Assembly (NCBI GenBank): GCA_025454395.1
Contig: JALOOM010000002.1
Span: 62,001-126,000, forward strand
Direction of reading: 5' to 3'
DNA from: Elainella sp. Prado103
Lineage (GTDB): Bacteria; Cyanobacteriota; Cyanobacteriia; Elainellales; Elainellaceae
Length of the DNA: 64,000 nucleotides
The notes under the pieces are model-generated. The model was not told the origin of the DNA and did no database searches. It saw nothing but the letters and a program-made list of their open reading frames with translations. The position numbers and the translations under genes are program-made. Positions 37,114-44,939 of the stretch are shown piece after piece. Every line of letters starts with the position of its first letter. The stretch's first letter is position 1.

Positions 37114-38562
37114 ATGCAACTCACTCAACCTTTTCCCAATCACGCCCCCGGTCAGAACTTGTATGAACAGGTTGCCGATCGGATTCAAAGCCTGATTGCC
37201 GAAGGCACTTTGCAGGTCGGCGATCGGTTACCTTCTGTGCGAAAACTGCATGAACAGTGGTCAATTAGCATCTCAACGGTGCTCGAAGCCTATCGTCTGT
37301 TGGAAGATCGAGGCTTAATTGCTGCCCGTCCTCAGTCGGGCTATTACGTCAAGCAGTCTTTTTTGAAGGCAACGAATGAGCCCCAACCATCTGCCCCTCC
37401 CCAAAAACCGCGCCATGTTGACAACTCCTTAGGGTTTCGGGTAATTTGCACGATCCGCGATTCCCAAACGATCAAACTTGGGGCAGCCGTTCCCAGTATG
37501 GAACTCTTACCATTAAATGCGCTGAACCGTTTGATGGGGCAAATTTTGCGGCAAAATGCCACTCTGGCTCATGCCTATGATGTGCCACCCGGTTGCGAGC
37601 CCCTACGCCATGAGGTGGCACGTCGGTTGATGGATGCTGGTTGTTCGATTTCGCCCGATCAAATTGTCACGACCAATGGCACGTTTGAATCGGTTTACTT
37701 GGCGCTAAAAGCCACCACTCAGCCTGGTGATACAGTCGCGATCGAGTCTCCAACCTATTATGGGCTGCTGGAAGCATTAGAAATCCTGCACTTGAAGGCG
37801 CTGGAATTGCCAACCCATCCCCGCGATGGTCTATCACTTTGCCATCTGGAGGCAGCCCTACAAAAAAAACGGATCGCAGCCTGTGCGTTGGTTTCCAACT
37901 TTAGCAACCCCTTGGGCACCTGTATGAGTGACTCCAAAAAGCAGCAAGTGGTCGAACTGTTGACCCAATATGAGGTGCCTCTGATCGAGGATGACATTTA
38001 TGGTGATCTGTACTTTGAAGGCAGCCGACCCAAGGCAATGAAATCGTTCGATCGAGCCGGATTGGTGCTCTACTGTTCTTCGAGTAGCAAAACTCTGTCG
38101 CCGGGGTTTCGGGTGGGTTGGACGGCTCCGGGTCGCTACCAGGCAAAGGTGGAACAACTCAAGTGGATCATCAACCAAACGACGGCGATCGCCCCCCAAT
38201 TGACCATTGCAGCCTTTTTATCCAACGGGGGCTACGATCGACACCTGCGGCAGTTACGTCGAGCCTATCAATCGCAGATGGCCCGGATGGCTCAGGCGAT
38301 CCATGACTATTTTCCACCCGAAACCCGCGTTACCCGCCCCAATGGTGGGCATGTCCTATGGTTAGAATTACCCACGCACTGTAATGCACTGCAACTCTAT
38401 GAAACTGCTCTCCAGCACCACATCAGCATTGCGCCGGGGCAGATTTTCTCTCCCTCTAACAGCTACGAAAACTGCTGTCGTCTCAACTGTGGGTTGCCCT
38501 GGTCGGATGAGATCGATCGGGCAATGCAAACCCTGGGGCGATTAATTGCTCAACAAGCGTGA
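37114..38562 (+). CDS. MocR/PdxR-type GntR regulator with aminotransferase domain
   Basis: 482 aa. N-terminal GntR winged helix (about 15-85): LYEQVADRIQSLIAEGTLQVGDRLPSVRKL and STVLEAYRLLEDRGLIAARPQSGYYV. The C-terminal fold-type I PLP domain (about 115-480) has TTNGTFESVYLAL, VSNFSNPLGTCMS, DDIYGDLYFEG, and the PLP lysine in CSSSSKTLSPGFRVGW. These regulators sense PLP or amino compounds. Known members control vitamin B6, GABA or taurine genes, usually divergently transcribed. Here the divergent neighbour is the small hypothetical at 35869, nearly 1 kb away, so no target is evident. No pdxST genes are in the window. Confidence 0.92.
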   Translation: MQLTQPFPNHAPGQNLYEQVADRIQSLIAEGTLQVGDRLPSVRKLHEQWSISISTVLEAYRLLEDRGLIAARPQSGYYVKQSFLKATNEPQPSAPPQKPRHVDNSLGFRVICTIRDSQTIKLGAAVPSMELLPLNALNRLMGQILRQNATLAHAYDVPPGCEPLRHEVARRLMDAGCSISPDQIVTTNGTFESVYLALKATTQPGDTVAIESPTYYGLLEALEILHLKALELPTHPRDGLSLCHLEAALQKKRIAACALVSNFSNPLGTCMSDSKKQQVVELLTQYEVPLIEDDIYGDLYFEGSRPKAMKSFDRAGLVLYCSSSSKTLSPGFRVGWTAPGRYQAKVEQLKWIINQTTAIAPQLTIAAFLSNGGYDRHLRQLRRAYQSQMARMAQAIHDYFPPETRVTRPNGGHVLWLELPTHCNALQLYETALQHHISIAPGQIFSPSNSYENCCRLNCGLPWSDEIDRAMQTLGRLIAQQA

Positions 38563-38646
38563 GATGAAGAATAGGCTCAACCTGCTTCTGCGGCCTGCTT
38601 CTGCGGCCTGATGTGACTGCCTAATGTGACTGCCTGATTCTACTGC

Positions 38647-40374
38647 CTAATATTTCCGATCCTGTGGCTCAAACATATTGACCACTACAGGCATGTACCG
38701 GATCTCAATTCCGGCAGGAGAATAATAGGCCAGAGTATGTTTCAGGAAATTTTGATCATCGCGATCGGGAAAATCTTCACGGGCATGGGCTCCTCGGCTT
38801 TCCTGGCGGTTCAGTGCTCCTGTGAGGATCATTTCTCCGACGATCAGTAGACTTTGCAGTTCTAAGGCTTCGACCAGTTCCGTGTTAAACAGGCTACCCT
38901 TATCATCCAGATAGACTTGTTCGGATTGCTGTCGCAGCAATTGTAACTGCTCAATTCCCTGCTTCATTAAAGCTTCACTGCGAAATACCCCACAATATTC
39001 CGTCATGCAATCCTGAAATGCTTCCCGAATTTGAGCAATTCGATATTGACCTGGTCGATCGATCAGGGTTTGAATCTGCTGTTTGGCTTGATGGAGATAG
39101 AGTGGTTCGTTTAAGTCGGGTAACTTACAATTTTGCACATACTGGGCGATCGCCGCTCCCGTTCTTCGTCCATATACGACACATTCCAGTAGCGAATTAC
39201 TCCCAAGTCGATTGGCTCCATGCACAGAAACACAAGCCGTCTCACCCGCAGCAAAAAAGCCTTCTACTAACCCTTCAGCACTGCTGCGAACTTGCCCATT
39301 CGTATTGACTGGAATACCACCCATCGAATAGTGAACGGTTGGGCGCACAGGAATCGGCTCATGCACTGCATCTACTCCAGCCAACCGATGGGATTCTTCC
39401 CAAGCAAAAGGAATGCGGCTCATGATTTTATCTCGTCCGAGATGGCGCACATCCAGGTAAACAAATGGGCCACCGGCACTGCCATCTTTATGAACTCCGC
39501 GACCGGCGCGAATCTCTCGGGCGATCGCTCTAGAGGTGATATCGCGTGGGGCCAACTCCATGCGACTGGGCGCATAGCGAGCCATGAAGCGTTCTCCCTC
39601 GCTGTTGATCAGATAAGCTCCTTCGCCCCGCACGGCCTCCGAAATCAGCACACCGACCGGATAGAGCCCGGTGGGATGAAACTGCACGAACTCCATGTCT
39701 TCCAACGGCAGTCCGGCAGCGGCCGTCATGGCCAAGCCATCGCCCGTGGAGGCATAATCGTTGGAAGTGGTGTTGTAGACTCGTCCATATCCTCCAGTAG
39801 CAAACATCACGGCTTTAGCCCGCACAATGGCGATCTGACCATCGCGAATCCGAAACATAACCAGCCCTTTGGCTTGCCCTGCTTCCAGAATCAGCCGCAT
39901 CACATACCATTCGTCGTAGAGATGTACCCCATAGCGTCGCAGGTTATTGACTAACTCATGCAGAATGGCATGTCCGGTTTTGTCAGCAGCATAGCAAGTC
40001 CGATTATGGGAATGCCCGCCAAAGGCTCGCTGGGCGATCCGACCATCGGATAATCGAGAGAACAACACCCCCATGTGCTCCAAGTCGATCACGACATCCG
40101 GGGCTTCCTGGGTGAGAATGGCGACTGCGTCTTGGTCAGCCAAATAGTCCGATCCCTTCACCGTATCAAAGGCATGGGCCTGCCAAGAGTCGGTGGCATC
40201 GACGTTTTTGAGCGTGGCTGCCATTCCGCCTTGGGCCGCTACGGAATGGGAACGGATCGGATGGGTTTTGGCGATTAAGGCAACGCTGAGGCTGGGATCG
40301 GTACGAACGATTTCTAGTGCAGCCCGTGATCCAGCTAAACCGCCACCCACAATCACAACATCATGCTCAATCAT
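38647..40374 (-). CDS. sdhA: Succinate dehydrogenase / fumarate reductase flavoprotein subunit
   Basis: 575 aa. FAD-binding start MIEHDVVIVGGGLAGSRAALEI; the covalent-FAD histidine region SHSVAAQGGMAATL; active-site regions FVQFHPTGLYPVG, RGEGAYLINSEGERFM and HYSMGGIPVNTNGQ; GLFAAGE-like GFFAAGETACVSVHGANRLGSNSLLECVV; C-terminal RGAHAREDFPDRDD. It oxidises succinate to fumarate and, with SdhB, feeds plastoquinone, a main respiratory entry point in cyanobacteria. It is convergent with the MocR gene and separate from sdhB. Confidence 0.95.
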   Translation of the reverse strand: MIEHDVVIVGGGLAGSRAALEIVRTDPSLSVALIAKTHPIRSHSVAAQGGMAATLKNVDATDSWQAHAFDTVKGSDYLADQDAVAILTQEAPDVVIDLEHMGVLFSRLSDGRIAQRAFGGHSHNRTCYAADKTGHAILHELVNNLRRYGVHLYDEWYVMRLILEAGQAKGLVMFRIRDGQIAIVRAKAVMFATGGYGRVYNTTSNDYASTGDGLAMTAAAGLPLEDMEFVQFHPTGLYPVGVLISEAVRGEGAYLINSEGERFMARYAPSRMELAPRDITSRAIAREIRAGRGVHKDGSAGGPFVYLDVRHLGRDKIMSRIPFAWEESHRLAGVDAVHEPIPVRPTVHYSMGGIPVNTNGQVRSSAEGLVEGFFAAGETACVSVHGANRLGSNSLLECVVYGRRTGAAIAQYVQNCKLPDLNEPLYLHQAKQQIQTLIDRPGQYRIAQIREAFQDCMTEYCGVFRSEALMKQGIEQLQLLRQQSEQVYLDDKGSLFNTELVEALELQSLLIVGEMILTGALNRQESRGAHAREDFPDRDDQNFLKHTLAYYSPAGIEIRYMPVVVNMFEPQDRKY

Positions 40375-40460
40375 GGTTTATTTTCGTCTGTGTTCTCTGG
40401 TGCTCTCCCTCTCTATCCTGACGCAGATGGCAAAAAATCCTCCAGAAACCCGGAAGTTCT

Positions 40461-40826
40461 TTAGAAAGTAGAGGCTTGATCCATCCCCCGATCGCCCATT
40501 CGATCGAATTCGAGATAACGAGTGCCTTGATAGCGCAACATGCCTCGATCGCCTTCTGCCAATAGTCCGTATTCTCGACCGGAAAGTCGCAGTTCGACGC
40601 GCTCACCCGATCGAGTTTCAAAAGTGCAATAGTAGGACGTTTGGGTGAGGCTACTTGTGTTGTGCCCGCCTGATCCAGATACATGCGTCCGTTTAGTAAC
40701 AATGATGGCAGCTACGGTCTGGATGGGTTGCTGATTGTTCCACTGCCACTGCCAAAGACTGCTCCCGATCGCAAATAGAAATATTCCTATGACCAAAACA
40801 AGGATCAGAATCGGAAAAAAATCCAT
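40461..40826 (-). CDS. DUF2500-family membrane protein
   Basis: 121 aa. One N-terminal TM helix (FFPILILVLVIGIFLFAIGSSLW) is followed by the DUF2500 beta domain: AAIIVTKRTHVSG, TSYYCTFETRSGERVELRLSGREYGLLAEGDRGMLRYQGTRYLEF. The family (E. coli YhhM) has unknown function. The gene precedes sdhA on the same strand with an 86-bp spacer. The 13-bp repeat array begins directly upstream of its start. Confidence 0.88.
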   Translation of the reverse strand: MDFFPILILVLVIGIFLFAIGSSLWQWQWNNQQPIQTVAAIIVTKRTHVSGSGGHNTSSLTQTSYYCTFETRSGERVELRLSGREYGLLAEGDRGMLRYQGTRYLEFDRMGDRGMDQASTF

Positions 40827-40835
40827 GGCTGGGGG

Positions 40836-41046
40836 GCTCGATTAAAACTGGCTCAATCAATGGACTCAATCAAGGGGCTCAATCAATGGACTCAATCAAT
40901 GGACTCTATTAATGGGCTCAATCAATGGACACTCAATCAATGGACTCAATCAATGGACTCAATCAATGGACTCAATCAATGGGCTCAATCAATGGGCTCA
41001 ATCAATGGGCTCGATTAAAACTAGCTCAATCAATGGACTCAATCAT
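40836..41046. repeat. 13-bp tandem array of about 14 units running into hisZ
   Basis: Units GRCTCAATCAATG, most identical; the copies at 40902 and 40928 differ (the latter has 2 extra bases). The array is framed by two direct copies of GGCTCGATTAAAACT (40836 and 41008), and the last units code for the C-terminal residues of hisZ (MIESID). Confidence 0.95.
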
Positions 41047-42240
41047 CGGTTGACCGGCTGGATCGATCCAGACAATTTGTTGAATTTGGCGACGTTGAGC
41101 ATAGCTGCGCACTTCATCCGGGCTGGATCGTTCTAGTTCCACTTCAACCCGCACGCGGTGATCAGACTCGCGGATTTTTTGAGCATAGGTGAAGGCCGCC
41201 CCATGAGACTCCGGGCTGTTGGGCACAACGAGCCAATCACTGGGTGGAGTCTGGGTGGGTAAACAACCCGTGGGCAGCAACACCTGGTGCAGCCCCTCAA
41301 TGTTCATGACGAAACCAATCCCAGGTTGACTCTCCCCTTTGGGATGATAAAGGCCCAGCAACTGATCATAACGCCCCCCTTGGCCTAGAACCTGTTGTCC
41401 AGTTGCACTGACGGCTTCAAAGACGATGCCGGTATAGTAATCAAAGGTTTGAATCAGGCTCAGATCAAGGAGGATATTGGGCTGTGCGGGGCTCGATCCA
41501 ATCGCCTGTTGCAGCAGCTCCATCAAGCTTTTCAGTCGGTTCACTGTGGCTCGTTGTTCAGTTGCCAATGCTAACTGAGAAACCCGTTGTAAGACATCCA
41601 TGGGTTGCCCGCGCAGATCCAGCAGGAGCAAGGCCCGATCGCGCAACTCATCGGTGAGGGGCAACTGTTCGAGCTGGATCCGATCGAGGTGAGCAATGGC
41701 GGAGCGAACTGCTGGACGCAGGGCTTCTGGAAAACTAGAGAGGAGCGATCGAGTCAGACCGGCTTCTCCCAAAATCACCGTGCTGTCATTCAGGTTGAGG
41801 TTGCGGAGGCAGTCTAAAACCAGAAGCAGCATTTCGGCATCCGCCGCGACACTTCCTGCCCCGAGTAGCTCCACTCCGGCTTGATAAAACTCATGCTGCC
41901 GTGTATCTCGAGCAGTACGACGAAACACATTGGCATTGTAGTAAAGCCGCTGCGGATAGGGAGCACCGGCTAACCGAGTCACGGCTGCCCGAGCAATGGA
42001 AGCAGTTAATTCGGGCCGTAGCCCTAGGAATTCACCTTCGCGATCCTGAAGTTGGATAACAGTGGTTGGGTCGATCGCGCCCCCTGCCATCAAAGTATCC
42101 AGCCGCTCTAAGGTGGAAGTAATGATGCGGTGGTAGCCCCAGCCATGAAAGACTTGCTGCAAGCGATCTTCAATCCAGCGTTTTTGGGCCACATCCAGGG
42201 GAAAGAGATCCCTTGCGCCTACAGGAGGTTGGTAAACCAT
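41026..42240 (-). CDS. hisZ: ATP phosphoribosyltransferase regulatory subunit HisZ
   Basis: 404 aa. Class II aminoacyl-tRNA synthetase-like fold related to HisRS but without its anticodon domain: PPVGARDLFPLDVAQKRWIEDRL, LRPELTASIARAAVTRL, RRTARDTRQHEFYQAGVELLG, FDYYTGIVFEAVS, LGQGGRYDQLLGLY. HisZ associates with short-form HisG to catalyse and regulate the first step of histidine synthesis. It overlaps the preceding J-domain gene by one base (TAATG), so translational coupling is likely. Its last six codons lie in the tandem repeat, so the C-terminus may vary between strains. Confidence 0.93.
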   Translation of the reverse strand: MVYQPPVGARDLFPLDVAQKRWIEDRLQQVFHGWGYHRIITSTLERLDTLMAGGAIDPTTVIQLQDREGEFLGLRPELTASIARAAVTRLAGAPYPQRLYYNANVFRRTARDTRQHEFYQAGVELLGAGSVAADAEMLLLVLDCLRNLNLNDSTVILGEAGLTRSLLSSFPEALRPAVRSAIAHLDRIQLEQLPLTDELRDRALLLLDLRGQPMDVLQRVSQLALATEQRATVNRLKSLMELLQQAIGSSPAQPNILLDLSLIQTFDYYTGIVFEAVSATGQQVLGQGGRYDQLLGLYHPKGESQPGIGFVMNIEGLHQVLLPTGCLPTQTPPSDWLVVPNSPESHGAAFTYAQKIRESDHRVRVEVELERSSPDEVRSYAQRRQIQQIVWIDPAGQPMIESID

Positions 42241-43202
42241 TATTTCTTCTTGCCACCAAATAGCCCAAACAAGCCACCACCCTTCGGATCCGATTTTCCA
42301 GGTTTGCCCGATCGGGGATCAGATTTACCCTTTGGATCAGGAGCACCGGCCTTAGCGTTTGAACCTTCCAGTCTACGTTTACCTTCCAAGGCTACCGCAT
42401 CTTGGGGATTCAGCTCCAACGCTTTGTTGAAATGAATTTTGGCCATCGTCGCCTGATTGGTTTTCAGGTAAATTACCCCTAAGCGGCTATGACAAGCACT
42501 ACTGGTCGGATCCATTTTGAGGGCATCCCGCAGTTCCAGAATGGCTCGTGGAAAGTTTTGCTTGGTTTCAAACTCTTGGGCCCGTCGTAAATACGCTGCG
42601 ATCAGGGTTTCACGGGATGGCGGCGGGGCAGCAGAAGTCGCAGCAGGCGGACGAGGAGTAGCCGGATTGGGAGTGGCAGTGGCTGAAGCGGTCGTGGATT
42701 TGCGCATGGGAATACTGTCTCCCCGCCCTTCTTTACGCATTAGATAAACCAGATTCAGCTCGCTCATCTGCCCGGTGATTTCCAGGGTTTTATCTAGCTG
42801 CTTATATTGTCGCTCTGAAAGTTCACGGAGGGCTGCTTTATAGGCACTTTCGATGTCACTAGCCGAAGCAACCCGCCGAGCCGGATCGCTGGTGAGCACA
42901 ACAGTTTCTTGCTGTTTGAGCGCCTGTTGCCCCTTCAGCTTTAAAACAATGCAATATTCAGTATAGTTTTTCTCCTGAGATAGCTTCTCATAGGCTGGAT
43001 TCACCAACTTCGAGAGATAATCAGAAGCCCGCTGCCGATCGGTCGGATCTTCAGTAGCACAGCTATCGGGATGCAGCCGCCGGGCGATTAACAAATAGCG
43101 CTTGCGGATTTCTTTTGGGTCAGCATCAACGGACACACCCAAAATAGCGTGATAATCAGTAAAATCGGCGTTAAATAACCCTTGCTCTATCCTCAAAGAC
43201 AT
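42240..43202 (-). CDS. J-domain protein with TPR repeats
   Basis: 320 aa. J-domain at residues about 15-80 (YHAILGVSVDADPKEIRKRYLLIARRLHPDS; HPD motif at 44-46). The middle is an Ala/Pro/Thr linker. TPR-like repeats at about 205-275 include RRAQEFETKQNFPRAILELRDALKMDP and YLKTNQATMAKIHFNKALELNPQD. The C-terminal tail is Lys/Gly/Pro-rich and basic. It probably recruits DnaK (HPD stimulates its ATPase) to an unknown client bound by the TPRs. It lacks the Gly/Phe and zinc regions of classical DnaJ. The hisZ start overlaps its stop. Confidence 0.9.
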   Translation of the reverse strand: MSLRIEQGLFNADFTDYHAILGVSVDADPKEIRKRYLLIARRLHPDSCATEDPTDRQRASDYLSKLVNPAYEKLSQEKNYTEYCIVLKLKGQQALKQQETVVLTSDPARRVASASDIESAYKAALRELSERQYKQLDKTLEITGQMSELNLVYLMRKEGRGDSIPMRKSTTASATATPNPATPRPPAATSAAPPPSRETLIAAYLRRAQEFETKQNFPRAILELRDALKMDPTSSACHSRLGVIYLKTNQATMAKIHFNKALELNPQDAVALEGKRRLEGSNAKAGAPDPKGKSDPRSGKPGKSDPKGGGLFGLFGGKKK

Positions 43203-43372
43203 GCTGCCTGCCCTAAAAGCCCGATTTCAGGATTGCTTCTTGTGTAATCCAGCCTAACCTAAAAACAGTAAAACGATACGGCTGAGGAGCGGGTTTTCAG
43301 CTCGGGTTTTCAGCAAAGAATCCGAGGTGCAAACGATGGTCAAAACGACGGTCGAACCGATGGGAGATCCGG

Positions 43373-44209
43373 CTAACTCGATCGGGGCAGGCAATCCGGC
43401 GGTAGAGGTTGGATTTTCAGCAACTCTTGGCTGAGTTCGGCATGGATGGCTCCGTTAGTGGCCAAAATTCGTCCAGTTTCGATCGCGAAAGGGGATTGGT
43501 CGTAAGCCGTGACAGTGCCCCCAGCCTCAGTGACAATCACCACACCCGCAGCCAAATCCCAGGGGGACAGTCCTCGTTCCCAGTAGCCATCCAGTTTGCC
43601 ACAAGCGACATAAGCGAGATCGATGGAAGCAGCTCCACCCCGCCGCACTCCCTGCGTCAAATGGGTCAGCGCACAGAACTCAGCGTAATTGTTATCAGGG
43701 GTTTCCCAGCGATCGTAGGCAAATCCAGTCACCAGCAAACTCTGTCTCAGGGTGGGGGTTGGAGAAACTTGAATGGGCTGGCGGTTGCAAGTTGCCCCTA
43801 GCCCGGTAGCAGCTCGAAATAGATCACCCCGATTTGGATCGAAAATCACGCCCACTTGGGGCACACCGGCGATCAAGAGCCCGATCGAACAGGCATAGAA
43901 GGGATATTGATGGGCATAATTGGTGGTGCCATCCAGGGGATCGATCGCCCAGAGCAATTCACTGCTGCGGGTGCCTTGCGAGCCAGACTCTTCAGCTAAA
44001 ATGGCGTGATCGGGAAAATGGCGTTGAATCACCTGCAAAATGGCCGCTTCAGCCGCTCGATCGGCCACTGTCACCAGATCTCCGGGTCGCCCTTTTTCCC
44101 TGGCTTCTACTTTGCCCGCGTAGGTTTGTAAGATCGCTCCACCGGCTAAAGCAGCTTCCGTGGCGATTTCTAAGGCACGTTGTAAAAACTGAGTGGATGG
44201 GTCAGACAT
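43373..44209 (-). CDS. Inositol monophosphatase family protein
   Basis: 278 aa from ATG 44209 (MSDPSTQFLQRAL); an alternative GTG at 44224 overlaps the ferredoxin stop by 4 nt. Metal-site motifs are ILAEESGSQG, AIDPLDGTTNYAHQYPFYACSIGL and the C-terminal SPWDLAAGVVIVTEAGG. It resembles the plastid IMPL1 and bacterial SuhB branches and probably dephosphorylates inositol-1-phosphate or a related sugar phosphate in a Mg-dependent way. It directly follows the ferredoxin gene (11 bp), so the two are likely cotranscribed. Histidinol-phosphate phosphatase activity, as in the plant IMPL2 branch, is less likely. Confidence 0.9.
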   Translation of the reverse strand: MSDPSTQFLQRALEIATEAALAGGAILQTYAGKVEAREKGRPGDLVTVADRAAEAAILQVIQRHFPDHAILAEESGSQGTRSSELLWAIDPLDGTTNYAHQYPFYACSIGLLIAGVPQVGVIFDPNRGDLFRAATGLGATCNRQPIQVSPTPTLRQSLLVTGFAYDRWETPDNNYAEFCALTHLTQGVRRGGAASIDLAYVACGKLDGYWERGLSPWDLAAGVVIVTEAGGTVTAYDQSPFAIETGRILATNGAIHAELSQELLKIQPLPPDCLPRSS

Positions 44210-44220
44210 GATCGATCGCT

Positions 44221-44589
44221 TCACTCCTCATCCAGCGGCAACCCCCGCTTCACCTTGCCCTTGCCGAAATATTGCCCAAATTGCAGTTCATAAACTTCAT
44301 CTTCGTCCTGGGTTTCCACCTCCAGGTTGGAGCAGGGATAACAGACGCAGAGCAGCGCATAGCCATCTTCACGCAGCTTGGGGGACAGTCCCACTGCCTC
44401 CGGTTGGCGCACTTCTCCCGATCGTACTCGCACCGCGCAGGTGGTACAGGCTCCATTGCGACAGGAGAAAGGCAGCTCAACCCCTTGGCTCTCGGCACTC
44501 ATCAAAATGTAGCGATCGTCGGGAACTTGTACGGTGTGGTAGGTGTTGGTTTGCCGGTTGTAAATGCGAACGGTATAAACTTGCGTCAT
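44221..44589 (-). CDS. [2Fe-2S] ferredoxin with C-terminal extension (FdC2-like)
   Basis: 122 aa. Plant-type ferredoxin ligands at Cys43, Cys48, Cys51 and Cys81 (FSCRNGACTTCAV ... LLCVCYPCSN). The family-typical acidic start is missing, and a C-terminal extension of about 20 residues, VETQDEDEVYELQFGQYFGKG, closely matches the extension of plant/algal FdC2, as does RQPEAVGLSPKL. FdC2-like ferredoxins have a more positive potential and specific partners distinct from photosynthetic PetF. The acceptor here is unknown. It is the first gene of the Fd-IMPase pair, divergent from tRNA-Ser. Confidence 0.92.
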   Translation of the reverse strand: MTQVYTVRIYNRQTNTYHTVQVPDDRYILMSAESQGVELPFSCRNGACTTCAVRVRSGEVRQPEAVGLSPKLREDGYALLCVCYPCSNLEVETQDEDEVYELQFGQYFGKGKVKRGLPLDEE

Positions 44590-44818
44590 GCTGCCTCAGT
44601 ATGCTGCCTCAGTATTCAATATGCATTCAATATGCTGCCGTGCAGTCAGCAGGTAAGTCAAAAGCAGGTGAAGTCTAATCAGACATCCACAGCCTATGAT
44701 AAGCGGCTACGGGGTGGCTGGGGGGCAAAATCAGGAAAAATTCGCTTCCCTCTTTTCGATTGATCAATCTTTTGCTACGATGGTGATTCTGTGGCGGATT
44801 GCCGCAGTAATCCCCCCT

Positions 44819-44905
44819 GGAGAGATGGCCGAGTGGTTGAAGGCGCAGCACTGGAAATGCTGTTTACTCGTAAGGGTAACCAGGGTTCGAATCCCTGTCT
44901 CTCCG
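44819..44905 (+). tRNA. tRNA-Ser (GGA anticodon)
   Basis: 87 nt: acceptor GGAGAGA pairs with TCTCTCC (44898-44904), discriminator G. D-arm GGCCGAGTGGTTGAAGGC, anticodon arm GCAGCACTGGAAATGCTG with anticodon GGA, a long variable arm typical of class II tRNAs, and T-arm CAGGGTTCGAATCCCTG. CCA is not encoded. Confidence 0.97.
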
Positions 44906-44939
44906 TTTTCAACCGTGCCTCAATCATGCATTTTGCCTG

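Noticed and set aside
43373-44209. Histidinol-phosphate phosphatase assignment from nearness to hisZ
   Set aside because: The motif set looks more like IMPL1/SuhB, and a separate gene pair lies between; kept only as inositol phosphatase family.
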